A DNA stretch of 64,000 nt from Clostridiales bacterium DTU069 (GTDB lineage Bacteria; Bacillota; Clostridia; DSM-8532), in NCBI GenBank assembly GCA_001512485.1, contig LFRV01000079.1:58491-122490 (forward strand), in the 5' to 3' direction. Below, in pieces: positions 42,827-52,145 of this stretch. Both the position numbers and the translations under genes were made by a program. The notes beneath the pieces are model-generated. The model did no database searches and had not been told where the DNA came from. It was given only the letters and a program-made list of their open reading frames with translations. The stretch's first letter is position 1. Every line of letters starts with the position of its first letter.

Positions 42827-43549
42827 ATGATGGGCAGCAAGATGCTTCCGGAAAACATCAACAGTTCCTGGTATGATTTTCTAAACGGCGGAGGCCTCGA
42901 AATGATTGACGAAATCGCCGCCAAAACAGGCGAAAATATAAACCCTGAAGCTGATAAGGTTTTACGCTTTTTAAAGGTTAATCTGGAAAATGTTAAAGTT
43001 ATAATTTTGGGTCAGGATCCGTATCCACAGAAGGGAATAGCGACAGGCAGAGCATTTGAGGTGGGCGGCCTTACGTCATGGCAGCAAAGCTTCAGGCAGG
43101 TTTCTCTTAAAAACATCGTCAGGCTTATACATAAAAGCTATAACCGGGTTTCTTCGTACGAGGACATACTCCCGTTCAAACAGATACAAAGAGAGGTAGA
43201 AACGGGCAGGTTCCCGATACTGCCACCTGGCAAGCTGTTTGAATCATGGGAAAATCAGGGCGTGTTGCTGCTTAACACTTCTTTTACGTGCATTCCCGGT
43301 GTTCCCGGCAGCCATGGGCATTTATGGCATGAGTTTTCCTGCAGGCTTTTATCTTACATATCTTCGCGGATTGTATGCCATTGGTTTCTTTGGGGAAAAA
43401 GTCCACAGCAGAGAATAAAGCATATTAAAAAGGGAATATTTCATATTTCAAGGCATCCGATGTTATGCTCTTCAAAATATGATGACGATTTCTTAAAATC
43501 CGATTGCTTCTTGAAGACATTTGCTATCATAAACTGGCTTGGATCGTAA
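42827..43549 (+). CDS. ung: family 1 uracil-DNA glycosylase
   Basis: VIILGQDPYPQKGIATGRAFEV; LLLNTSFTCIPG; HPM near C-terminus. Confidence 0.85.
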   Translation: MMGSKMLPENINSSWYDFLNGGGLEMIDEIAAKTGENINPEADKVLRFLKVNLENVKVIILGQDPYPQKGIATGRAFEVGGLTSWQQSFRQVSLKNIVRLIHKSYNRVSSYEDILPFKQIQREVETGRFPILPPGKLFESWENQGVLLLNTSFTCIPGVPGSHGHLWHEFSCRLLSYISSRIVCHWFLWGKSPQQRIKHIKKGIFHISRHPMLCSSKYDDDFLKSDCFLKTFAIINWLGS

Positions 43550-43750
43550 ATATTACATAGTTCTCAATTCCTCTATTTGTCTTGAGCGGTATTCTAAAAT
43601 CCGCTTTCTTTTCGCATAATTTTTTTGCGCTTCGGTTAACTTAAGAACACCCGTATTCATAAATCTTTTGAATACACAGTTAATTACGGCCGACAGATCA
43701 CCGGCCTAATGTTAAGATGCCGTAAAAGTTTTCCGACTGGAGCGTGTAAA

Positions 43751-45016
43751 ATGAGAAAAAAGAATCCCATTTTCAGGTTTTGTTTTTTACTGCTTACTGT
43801 TATTGTAACGGTTCTTATATCTATAATAGCGTTCACTCCGAGCCAAATGACGGTTCTTGCCGGACAGGAATATCGGGTTGAATTTTTTTCTCCTTTTCAA
43901 CTGCAGCTTTCGACGCAAACAAGCGGGATAAGGATAGAAAAACTGGATGACGCTGCTAAAAATTCGTCATTTACAATGCCTTACACGATTGAATGCACAC
44001 AGTACGGGCAGAAAAGAATACGGCTCAGTTTGTTTGGAATAGTTCCCGTAAAAGATATAGAAGTAAACGCTATTCCGTCAAAAGAGCTTATAGTATGCGG
44101 CAATACCGTAGGAATAAAATTATATGTAAAAGGAATTCTCGTAGTCGGCGTATCCGGTGTGGTCACTCCCGACGGAAAGGAAGTCATACCCGTAAAAGAT
44201 ACCGGTCTGGAGCCGGGGGATTTTATCATTGAAGCGAACAACAAAAAGCTTGAGAAAATAACCGATCTTTCAAAAATAGTCGAGCAGTCGGGAGCAAATC
44301 CTGTACAGATAAAATTTATCCATGATAACCGGATAATGTACTCACAGGTTACCCCCGCGCAGTGCGTCGAAGATGGCAAATACCGGCTCGGGATTTGGGT
44401 AAGGGACAGTACGGCGGGAATAGGCACGCTGACGTATATCGAAGAAGAAACAGGGAAATTTGGGGCGCTGGGACATGGCATAACCGATATTGATACGGGA
44501 ATAATGATGCCTGTCAAAAGGGGGGAATTGTTAAAATCGTCCGTATACGGCATAAGAAAGGGGCTGCAGGGAACACCGGGAGAACTGCAGGGCGATTTTC
44601 TGGATAGTCAGGAGGTAATTGGCGACATATACTGGAATACGGCTTTCGGGGTATATGGAAAAATCAGAAGCGATGCGTTAAATGATTTGGCCGGCAGAAA
44701 GTACCCGGTGGGAACGAGAAGTGTTGTGAAGGAAGGGCCGGCGTATATCCTTTCGAATATACACGGAGAAGAAATTGAAGAATTCAGTGTTGAAATTCAA
44801 AAAGTAGTAAGGAAAAATCTGTCCGGTCCGAAAAGCATGATCCTTAAAATTACCGATCCGAGGCTTCTTGGAGAGACGGGCGGAATCATACAGGGGATGT
44901 CGGGAAGCCCGATTATCCAGGACGGCAAAATAGTAGGAGCGGTAACGCATGTGCTTGTAAATGATCCCTCCCGCGGATACGGCATTTTCATTGACACAAT
45001 GCTCGGCATGAATTAG
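43751..45016 (+). CDS. spoIVB: SpoIVB peptidase (S55; PDZ domain)
   Basis: GALGHGITDIDTG; GGIIQGMSGSPIIQDGKIVGAVTHVLVNDPSRGYGIF. Confidence 0.95.
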   Translation: MRKKNPIFRFCFLLLTVIVTVLISIIAFTPSQMTVLAGQEYRVEFFSPFQLQLSTQTSGIRIEKLDDAAKNSSFTMPYTIECTQYGQKRIRLSLFGIVPVKDIEVNAIPSKELIVCGNTVGIKLYVKGILVVGVSGVVTPDGKEVIPVKDTGLEPGDFIIEANNKKLEKITDLSKIVEQSGANPVQIKFIHDNRIMYSQVTPAQCVEDGKYRLGIWVRDSTAGIGTLTYIEEETGKFGALGHGITDIDTGIMMPVKRGELLKSSVYGIRKGLQGTPGELQGDFLDSQEVIGDIYWNTAFGVYGKIRSDALNDLAGRKYPVGTRSVVKEGPAYILSNIHGEEIEEFSVEIQKVVRKNLSGPKSMILKITDPRLLGETGGIIQGMSGSPIIQDGKIVGAVTHVLVNDPSRGYGIFIDTMLGMN

Positions 45017-45057
45017 AACAACCTGCTGAACAATTACTGCGAATTCATGCTGTAAAC

Positions 45058-45125
45058 CAGCGGGTGGTTCGGGCGCTTTCGGTGACGACGGGCGACATGC
45101 TTCGAAGCCCTGCTGCCTACAGGTA
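45058..45125 (+). repeat. 68-bp direct repeat, copy A (5' part of candidate structured RNA, truncated)
   Basis: CAGCGGGTGGTTCGGGCGCTTTCGGTGACGACGGGCG(A)(C/T)ATGCTTCGAAGCCCTGCTGCC(T/C)ACAGGTA; 2 mismatches vs copy B at 45374-45441. Confidence 0.95.
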
Positions 45126-45134
45126 CTTCCTTTT

Positions 45135-45339
45135 GAACTATTGTACAATAACGTCAACAAGGAGCTTCATTTGCAAGAGCTATACAGTTCAGCTCGGGCA
45201 AGTCGAAACTCGCAAAAATGCTTCAGAATAATTTTTGCAGGAAGCATTTTCGCTCAAACAGTCGACTTGCTTATCCTCGCTCTGACTGTATATCTCTAAG
45301 CTTCATTCCGCTATAGTATCCGTTATTGCACAATAGTTC
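45135..45339. mobile_element. 205-bp MITE-like hairpin element
   Basis: 19-bp terminal inverted repeats GAACTATTGTACAATAACG ... CGTTATTGCACAATAGTTC (1 mismatch); interior arms imperfectly complementary around about 45230; no ORF. Confidence 0.7.
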
Positions 45340-45373
45340 TTCCGAGTAGCCCGTGAGAGTTACGCCGAAAAGA

Positions 45374-45571
45374 CAGCGGGTGGTTCGGGCGCTTTCGGTG
45401 ACGACGGGCGATATGCTTCGAAGCCCTGCTGCCCACAGGTAACTGTGGAGCGGGTTAATGAGCGACCCGGGATATGAAGACCTCTACGTAAACGTAAAAC
45501 ATGATCTAAAGAATGTTGCCGGTAGGTGCTTTGTCGCCCCAGGAACCCGAAACACCCGAACCAGGACCCGC
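45374..45571 (+). ncRNA. candidate structured RNA of about 198 nt, copy B; family unknown
   Basis: Ends pair by GCGGGT/ACCCGC, GGTTCGGG/CCCGAACC, TTTCGG/CCGAAA, GGGCG/CGCCC; internal CCACAG-GTAA-CTGTGG hairpin. Strand inferred only from neighbouring genes. Confidence 0.55.
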
Positions 45572-45595
45572 GGGAATAGTGTGCAAACTAGTTTC

Positions 45596-45614
45596 CGTTA
45601 TTGTGCAATAGTTC
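45596..45614 (+). repeat. third copy of the 19-bp CGTTATTGYRCAATAGTTC terminal motif
   Basis: CGTTATTGTGCAATAGTTC, same orientation as 45321-45339, both followed by TTC. Confidence 0.85.
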
Positions 45615-45653
45615 TTCTAATTCCGTTCGCAAGGTCAGCCGGAAAATGACATA

Positions 45654-45683
45654 TTGTACAGCATTAAGACCCTGTGGTATATT
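45654..45683 (+). promoter_or_regulatory. possible promoter for lepA
   Basis: TTGTAC-N18-TATATT. Confidence 0.4.
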
Positions 45684-45722
45684 ATTATTCAATGATACTT
45701 TCCTAAAAAACGGGGTAATGCG

Positions 45723-47534
45723 ATGATAAGTGAAAGGCAAAAGCGAATTAGAAATTTCTGCATAATAGCTCATATTGATCACGGCAAATCGACGCTTGCC
45801 GACAGGCTCCTGGAAATGACCGGGGTTTTAACCGAACGTGAAATGGAAGAACAGGTTCTGGATACGATGGATTTGGAAAGGGAACGCGGAATTACCATTA
45901 AAGCTCAAGCCGCGCGTATGATATATAAGGATAAAAACGGTGACGAATATATTCTTAACCTTATTGATACACCCGGCCATGTCGATTTTAATTACGAAGT
46001 TTCCAGGAGCATTGCCGCCTGTGAAGGCGCTGTATTGGTTGTGGACGCCTCACAGGGCATTGAAGCCCAGACGCTTGCGAATGTCTACCTGGCGCTCGAG
46101 CATAACCTTGAAATTCTTCCGGTTATCAATAAAATAGATCTTCCCGGGGCAAGGCCTGATGATGTAAAACGCGAGATTGAAGATATAATAGGGCTGGATT
46201 GCAGTGAAGTGCCCCTTATTTCCGCAAAGAACGGGATTAATATTGAGGCTGTTCTTCAAAAAATTATTGAAACAATCCCGCCCCCGAAAGGCGACGAGAA
46301 CGATCCGTTAAGAGCTTTGGTTTTTGATTCGGTTTATGACAATTATAAAGGTGTTATAGCCCATGTCCGGATAATGGAAGGCAGCGTGAGCGTCGGCGAA
46401 GAAATTATTATGATGCATACGAAGAAGAGATTTACAATAACCGAGTTGGGCTATTTCAAGCCGGGCGGGCTGATGCCGGCAGAACGCCTTTTGTCGGGTG
46501 AAGTGGGATATATATGCGCAAGCATAAAAAACGTTCGGGATACGCATGTAGGAGATACAATAACTTCTGCGTCATATCCGGCAAGTGAGCCCCTTCCCGG
46601 TTATAAAAAAGCTGTCCCAATGGTATTTTGCGGCGTCTATCCGGCGGATGGCGCCGAATACGAAGATCTGCGGGAAGCGCTTGAAAAACTTCAGCTAAAT
46701 GACGCATCACTGTTGTTTGAACCCGAAACATCGGCTGCGCTTGGTTTTGGTTTCAGATGCGGTTTTTTGGGCCTCTTGCATATGGAAATAATACAGGAAA
46801 GGCTTGAACGCGAGTACAATATTGCTCTTGTTACCACTGCGCCGAGCGTTATATACCGCATTACAACAGTTGACGGTGAAGTCAGCATGATAGATAATCC
46901 TACCAATTTCCCCGATGCCGGTTTAATTGAAATGATGGAAGAACCCATTGTCCGTACCTCAATAATGACACCGGCCGAATATGTCGGCAGCGTTATGGAA
47001 TTATGCCAGGATCGCCGGGGCAATTATATCGGGATGGAGTATATCGATCAGGTACGTACCATTCTTACTTATGACATGCCGCTGAATGAAATAGTGTATG
47101 ATTTTTTTGATGCTTTGAAATCACGCACCAGGGGCTATGCATCATTTGATTATGAGTTCCGGGGATATCAAAAATCCGATCTGGTAAAACTGGATATCCG
47201 CCTTAACGGAGAAATTGTCGACGCATTGTCTTTTATTGTCCATAAAAGTAAGGCTTATGCCCGCGGAAGAAAAATAGCGGAAAAACTTAAGGATACAATT
47301 CCGAGGCAAATGTTTGAGGTGCCGATACAAGCCTGCATAGGATCAAAGATAATAGCGCGCGAAACCGTGAAGGCGTACAGGAAAGATGTCCTGTCAAAAT
47401 GCTACGGCGGAGATATAACCAGAAAGAAGAAGCTGCTTGAAAGGCAAAAGGAAGGCAAAAAAAGAATGAGGCAGATAGGGAGCATAGAACTTCCGCAGGA
47501 AGCGTTTATGAGCGTATTGAAACTGGACACATGA
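45723..47534 (+). CDS. lepA: elongation factor 4
   Basis: [36 protein letters not shown]-terminal LepA domain. Confidence 0.97.
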   Translation: MISERQKRIRNFCIIAHIDHGKSTLADRLLEMTGVLTEREMEEQVLDTMDLERERGITIKAQAARMIYKDKNGDEYILNLIDTPGHVDFNYEVSRSIAACEGAVLVVDASQGIEAQTLANVYLALEHNLEILPVINKIDLPGARPDDVKREIEDIIGLDCSEVPLISAKNGINIEAVLQKIIETIPPPKGDENDPLRALVFDSVYDNYKGVIAHVRIMEGSVSVGEEIIMMHTKKRFTITELGYFKPGGLMPAERLLSGEVGYICASIKNVRDTHVGDTITSASYPASEPLPGYKKAVPMVFCGVYPADGAEYEDLREALEKLQLNDASLLFEPETSAALGFGFRCGFLGLLHMEIIQERLEREYNIALVTTAPSVIYRITTVDGEVSMIDNPTNFPDAGLIEMMEEPIVRTSIMTPAEYVGSVMELCQDRRGNYIGMEYIDQVRTILTYDMPLNEIVYDFFDALKSRTRGYASFDYEFRGYQKSDLVKLDIRLNGEIVDALSFIVHKSKAYARGRKIAEKLKDTIPRQMFEVPIQACIGSKIIARETVKAYRKDVLSKCYGGDITRKKKLLERQKEGKKRMRQIGSIELPQEAFMSVLKLDT

Positions 47535-47597
47535 CATGACGGAGAGTCAAGTCCTGCGGTCTTCCGGGGACTTATGGCTTTAAAGAGGCATTGAGAA

Positions 47598-48740
47598 ATG
47601 AATGATATCGAAAAGGTAGGCATCTATATCCATATACCCTTTTGCGTTAAGAAGTGCAATTACTGCGATTTCCCTTCTTTTTCCGGGATGGAGGGTTTGT
47701 TCCGCGACTATGCGCTGGCATTGTGCAAAGAAATGGAGCTTGCAAGAGAAAAATACGGTCATGTTCACGCGGATACGGTTTTTGTGGGCGGCGGAACGCC
47801 TTCGCTTATTCCCGCAGCGGACTTTTCATTAATTATAGATACATTAACAAAATTATTCAGTGTATCGAAAGATACTGAAATGACTTTGGAGGTCAATCCC
47901 GGAACGGTCACCGATGAAAAAGCGGAAGCGTACCGGCGGCTCGGATTCAACAGGATAAGCGTAGGATTACAGGCCGCTCAGGACCGGATTTTAAGGCTTA
48001 TGGGACGCATCCACACTAAGGATAAGTTCGTTGATTGTATCGATATGGCAAAAAAATTTGGTTTTACCAATATAAATGCCGATATAATATTTGGTATTCC
48101 GACACAGACAATGGAAGACTGGGCTGAAACGATAGACACAGTAATAAAAAGCGATATTACGCATGTGTCATGCTACAGCCTTGAAATCGGAGAAAACACG
48201 CCCTGGTACCGAATGCGCGAAAGAGGTAAATTACCGTATACCGATGACGAACTTGACAGGCAAATGTACAATTACGCAATTGCTGAATTAGGCTGCAATG
48301 GTTTCAGGCATTACGAGATATCCAATTTTTCCAGACCGGGGTTTGAATGCGCGCATAACATAAAATACTGGTTATGTAAACCATACTTGGGATTTGGAGC
48401 GGCTGCGCATTCATTTTACCGCAATATAAGAAGTTGTAATTTGACGGATCCTGTTGAATACATTAAAATACTAAAAAAGGGATTCTCACCGGAAACTACG
48501 GCCCAAACAATTAATGATGAACAGAGGTTATCCGAAAGGTTTATTCTAGGACTCAGGCTTACGGATGGCATATCCCTGAAAAGACTGGAATGCGAGTTTG
48601 GCTCTGAAGCAGTAAATAAATACAGAAAGAAAATTGCTTCTCTTGAAGAGAAAAAACTCGTATGCATGGATAGAGATATTTTAAGATTGACAAAAGCCGG
48701 ATTGGATTATGCGAATCAGGTTTGGCTGGAATTTATATGA
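47598..48740 (+). CDS. hemW: HemW/coproporphyrinogen III oxidase-like radical SAM protein
   Basis: GIYIHIPFCVKKCNYCDFPSF; FVGGGTPSLI; SCYSLEIGENTPW. Confidence 0.93.
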   Translation: MNDIEKVGIYIHIPFCVKKCNYCDFPSFSGMEGLFRDYALALCKEMELAREKYGHVHADTVFVGGGTPSLIPAADFSLIIDTLTKLFSVSKDTEMTLEVNPGTVTDEKAEAYRRLGFNRISVGLQAAQDRILRLMGRIHTKDKFVDCIDMAKKFGFTNINADIIFGIPTQTMEDWAETIDTVIKSDITHVSCYSLEIGENTPWYRMRERGKLPYTDDELDRQMYNYAIAELGCNGFRHYEISNFSRPGFECAHNIKYWLCKPYLGFGAAAHSFYRNIRSCNLTDPVEYIKILKKGFSPETTAQTINDEQRLSERFILGLRLTDGISLKRLECEFGSEAVNKYRKKIASLEEKKLVCMDRDILRLTKAGLDYANQVWLEFI

Positions 48741-48851
48741 AATGTTTGGGGAAATGCTGTATGTTTATGTTCTTAAATAATACTGTGGCATTGCTGTTTG
48801 TGGACAGGCAGTACTGCAAAACCTAATTTAAAATAGAAAGGTTGTTTGTTT

Positions 48852-50138
48852 ATGGAACATAACAATCGGGCAAATTCCCACGGGATTAGCGGCGGCATGG
48901 ATTTTGAACTGAATCAAATCAAAAAAAATTATATCAATGACTTTATTCAGGAAATTCTTGAAACGCTTGACTCAATTGAACTCGAGTTGGTTAATCTTGA
49001 GGTTGATCCTGATAACACGGAATATTTAAATTCTGTTTATAATATCTTTATTTCGCTGAAGGGATTAGCGGGATTTCTAGAAAAAGATGAAGCGGTCCGG
49101 CTTATCGAAGAAAATGAGGCATTAATTGATGCATGCAGGAAATTCCGTATACCGGCTACACGCACTTTTATTAATGTTTTGCTTCAAACAGTTTTGTTTT
49201 TAAGGAGAATATGCAATAATTCTAACATTGTTAAAGATACCAGATTCCAGGGAGAATTAGAACAGCATCTGACCAGTGTAAAGCAGCTTCATGATGAAGT
49301 AATGCTCGATGTAAAACAGCCTGTCCGCCCGCCCGAAAATAGAATCGGGGAAATCCTTGTCGAAGAAGGAGCAATGCAAGAGAATGATATAAATGATGTT
49401 CTTGAAAAGCAAAGCAATATATACCGGAAGATGAAATTCGGCGAAATTGCCGTCCGTGAAAAAAAGCTTGAAACCGGATTACTTATTAAAGCTATAAGAG
49501 CTCAAAAAATACGTAACGTGTCCGGTGAGCAATATGTCAAAATTCCGCTCAAACAGCTTGATACAATTCTTGATATCACCAGATGCCTTGAAGAAGCTCA
49601 ACAAAATCTGCATAATGAATCCGTGTCGAGGTTTGGAAGCGATGATGCTTTCACTGTCGAATTGAAGAAAGCCGGGGAAATGTCGTCGGATATTGGAAAG
49701 ATTATACAGGAATTGCGGCTTGTAACGCTGCAGCAATCTTTTCAGAAAATTACGCGTGCAGCAAGGGCCATGATTGAAGAAACCGGTATACACGTGGTTT
49801 TCTCAACAATCGGCGAAAATACCGAAATAAAGAAAGAAATAGCAGACGAAATAGTCATTCCCCTTGCCGAGCTTATAGAGCTTATACTTTCGATATACCG
49901 TTCACGACAGGGGATGGATCAGGAAAAACTGGGCAATATCGAGCTTGCCGCGTACAGTAAGAACAATAGTGTTATTATTGAGGTATCCGGCAACCAAATT
50001 GGTTCCTGTGAATCATTTGCAGGCAGTAAAAAAATGGACGATATTCACGGGAAAATTGAGAAAATCAACGGGCGCATCGAGTTTGAAGATATTAAAGACG
50101 GCGGATGCAGGGTGAAAATCATATTACCGGCAGATTGA
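48852..50138 (+). CDS. CheA-like protein with degenerate HPt and kinase regions
   Basis: VYNIFISLKGLAGFLEKDEAVRLIEENE (HPt-like, no His); NRIGEILVEEGAMQENDINDVLEKQ segment; LDTILDITRCLEEAQQNL dimerisation-like; ELRLVTLQQSFQKITRAARAMIEETG. Confidence 0.7.
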   Translation: MEHNNRANSHGISGGMDFELNQIKKNYINDFIQEILETLDSIELELVNLEVDPDNTEYLNSVYNIFISLKGLAGFLEKDEAVRLIEENEALIDACRKFRIPATRTFINVLLQTVLFLRRICNNSNIVKDTRFQGELEQHLTSVKQLHDEVMLDVKQPVRPPENRIGEILVEEGAMQENDINDVLEKQSNIYRKMKFGEIAVREKKLETGLLIKAIRAQKIRNVSGEQYVKIPLKQLDTILDITRCLEEAQQNLHNESVSRFGSDDAFTVELKKAGEMSSDIGKIIQELRLVTLQQSFQKITRAARAMIEETGIHVVFSTIGENTEIKKEIADEIVIPLAELIELILSIYRSRQGMDQEKLGNIELAAYSKNNSVIIEVSGNQIGSCESFAGSKKMDDIHGKIEKINGRIEFEDIKDGGCRVKIILPAD

Positions 50139-50147
50139 ACAGTTTTC

Positions 50148-50166
50148 CATTATTATGCAATAGTTC
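50148..50166 (+). repeat. diverged fourth copy of CGTTATTGYRCAATAGTTC
   Basis: CATTATTATGCAATAGTTC, 17/19 vs 45596-45614, with upstream TTCC also shared. Confidence 0.5.
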
Positions 50167-50192
50167 AAAATCAGGTTTTAAATGCTCCCCTC

Positions 50193-50221
50193 TTGACAAA
50201 AATCAGGCGGAATGGTATTTT
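50193..50221 (+). promoter_or_regulatory. promoter of hrcA operon
   Basis: TTGACA-N17-TATTTT. Confidence 0.6.
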
Positions 50222-50232
50222 TATATTAGCGT

Positions 50233-50259
50233 TTAGCACTCGTTTAAAGAGAGTGCTAA
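50233..50259 (+). promoter_or_regulatory. CIRCE operator
   Basis: TTAGCACTC-N9-GAGTGCTAA, perfect. Confidence 0.98.
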
Positions 50260-50381
50260 CAAAATATAAGGGGTGTTTTTTGGAAGTCTTTAAAAAGACT
50301 TAAAACATTATCATTGGGGATTATATTTTTGTGGCCGTTGTTTCCAACAGGCTGTTTGTTTTTGGGTTTGGAGGTGAACTA

Positions 50382-51434
50382 ATGGTCTGGGAGGAAGAAT
50401 TGAGCGAACGAAAGATGCGAATACTTAAAACACTGATTGATGATTATATACAGACGGCACAGCCTGTGGGTTCAAGGACCATTTCGAAAAAACATGAACT
50501 TGGCTTGAGTTCGGCGACAATACGAAATGAAATGGCTGACCTTGAGGAAATGGGCTATATAACCCAGCCGCATACTTCGGCAGGAAGAGTACCGTCAGAC
50601 AAGGGCTACAGGTTTTATGTGGATCATCTTATGCAGGTAGAAACGCTTGCGAGAGATGAAATTAGAAAAATAAGAAGCGCCATTGAGCTTCGTTTGAATG
50701 AAATTGATGCACTGATTAACCAGGCTTCGGATATAATATCAACAGTTACGGGTTATACTTCTTTTGCCTTGGCGCCGGCGCTTAAAAAAACTATTTTAAG
50801 GAATGTACAAGTTGTGCAGATAGATGAAAAAAAGGCGCTTGTTATTATTGTGACCGGCGGAGGAGTTGTAAAAAACAACATAGTTCGCCTGAATACTGAA
50901 TGTACATCCGATGATATGGCAAAACTGTCAGGTTTTTTTGAGGAAAAACTCAGTGGTAAAATTATAGAGAATATTAAAATACCCTCGGTTGACATTATCA
51001 GCAGGGAAACCAAAGTTGATCAGGGTATAGTGGAAAATGTTGTTGAAGGGCTGAACACATGCCTGAAAGGAACAGAACAAACCAAATTGATGCTTCACGG
51101 AGCGACAAACCTGCTGAACCATCCTGAATTCAGTGATCTGCTGAAAGTGAGAGAAGTTTTGGAACTGTTTAGTGATAAGGATGTTATTAAAGAATTGATG
51201 AGTTCGGCAATGAATAAAAGTGGTCTGCAGGTTCAAATCGGAAAGGAAAATCAGCTTGGGCTTATGCAGGACTGCAGTCTTGTGACCACAGCTTACGGAG
51301 TCGGGGATACCGATGTGGGGGCTTTTGGTATTTTTGGCCCGACACGGATGTCATATGCAAAAGTTATTTCGGCAATGAAATATATACAAAAGCTTATAAA
51401 CCGGGAGATTTTAAGAATACTTAATGAAGAGTGA
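50382..51434 (+). CDS. hrcA: heat-inducible transcription repressor HrcA
   Basis: RKMRILKTLIDDYIQTAQPVGSRTISKKHELGLSSATIRNEMADLEEMGYI; SD GGAGGTG. Confidence 0.96.
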   Translation: MVWEEELSERKMRILKTLIDDYIQTAQPVGSRTISKKHELGLSSATIRNEMADLEEMGYITQPHTSAGRVPSDKGYRFYVDHLMQVETLARDEIRKIRSAIELRLNEIDALINQASDIISTVTGYTSFALAPALKKTILRNVQVVQIDEKKALVIIVTGGGVVKNNIVRLNTECTSDDMAKLSGFFEEKLSGKIIENIKIPSVDIISRETKVDQGIVENVVEGLNTCLKGTEQTKLMLHGATNLLNHPEFSDLLKVREVLELFSDKDVIKELMSSAMNKSGLQVQIGKENQLGLMQDCSLVTTAYGVGDTDVGAFGIFGPTRMSYAKVISAMKYIQKLINREILRILNEE

Positions 51435-51473
51435 CAAGAATTATTAATATATATAATGGAAGGATGAAACCGT

Positions 51474-52076
51474 ATGGACAAGAGAAAAACGGATGAAAAG
51501 CAAATAGAAGACGTAACATGTGAAGTTGATAACACAAAAAAGAACACAGGAATTGATAATGGGCAAACCGACGGTAATGAACAGCAAACGCTGCAGCCGG
51601 AAAATGGAAACAGTACCGATAAAAAAGAAGAAGACATCGATAAGAAGGCAGAAGAATTGGATGAATTAAAAGACAGGTTCCAGCGGCTTGCCGCCGAGTT
51701 TGATAATTATAAAAAAAGGACGCTGAAGGAAAAGGAAAAACTGTACGGCTGCGCGGTGGCGGATATAGTTGCGGCGTTTCTTCCGGTTTTGGACAATATT
51801 GAGCGAGCCGTGTCGGCGGCCGATGAGCAGGGTGGTCAGAGTATAAGGGAAGGAGTACAGTTAATTCACAGGCAAATCCTGGATATACTTTCCAATATGG
51901 GAGTAAAACAGATCGAAGCCCTTGGGAAACCCTTCAATCCTGATTTTCACGAAGCCGTGTCGCATGTAGAAGATGAAAAATACGGGGAAAACGAAGTTAT
52001 TGAAGAGTTCCAGAAGGGTTATATATATAAGGATGAAATCGTAATTCGCCATTCGATGGTTAAAGTGGCTAACTAA
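51474..52076 (+). CDS. grpE: nucleotide exchange factor GrpE
   Basis: LKDRFQRLAAEFDNYKKRTLKEKE; GKPFNPDFHEAVSHVED. Confidence 0.95.
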   Translation: MDKRKTDEKQIEDVTCEVDNTKKNTGIDNGQTDGNEQQTLQPENGNSTDKKEEDIDKKAEELDELKDRFQRLAAEFDNYKKRTLKEKEKLYGCAVADIVAAFLPVLDNIERAVSAADEQGGQSIREGVQLIHRQILDILSNMGVKQIEALGKPFNPDFHEAVSHVEDEKYGENEVIEEFQKGYIYKDEIVIRHSMVKVAN

Positions 52077-52145
52077 TAAAGTTTATATATATGTAATAAG
52101 AGATTATCTTTGACCTTAAATTTGAAATATAGGAGTGATTTTTTT

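Noticed and set aside
40791-43549. uvrB plus ung as a defence or mobile DNA-repair island
   Set aside because: Both are ordinary housekeeping repair genes; adjacency alone is not evidence.
45374-45571. Group II intron, tmRNA, RNase P, SRP or 6S identity for the structured region
   Set aside because: No domain V-type hairpin, no tRNA-like end and no recognised conserved core; left as unknown.
45458-45649. 63-aa ORF inside the structured repeat region
   Set aside because: Arg/Thr-rich low-information translation; the sequence is better explained by long-range base pairing.
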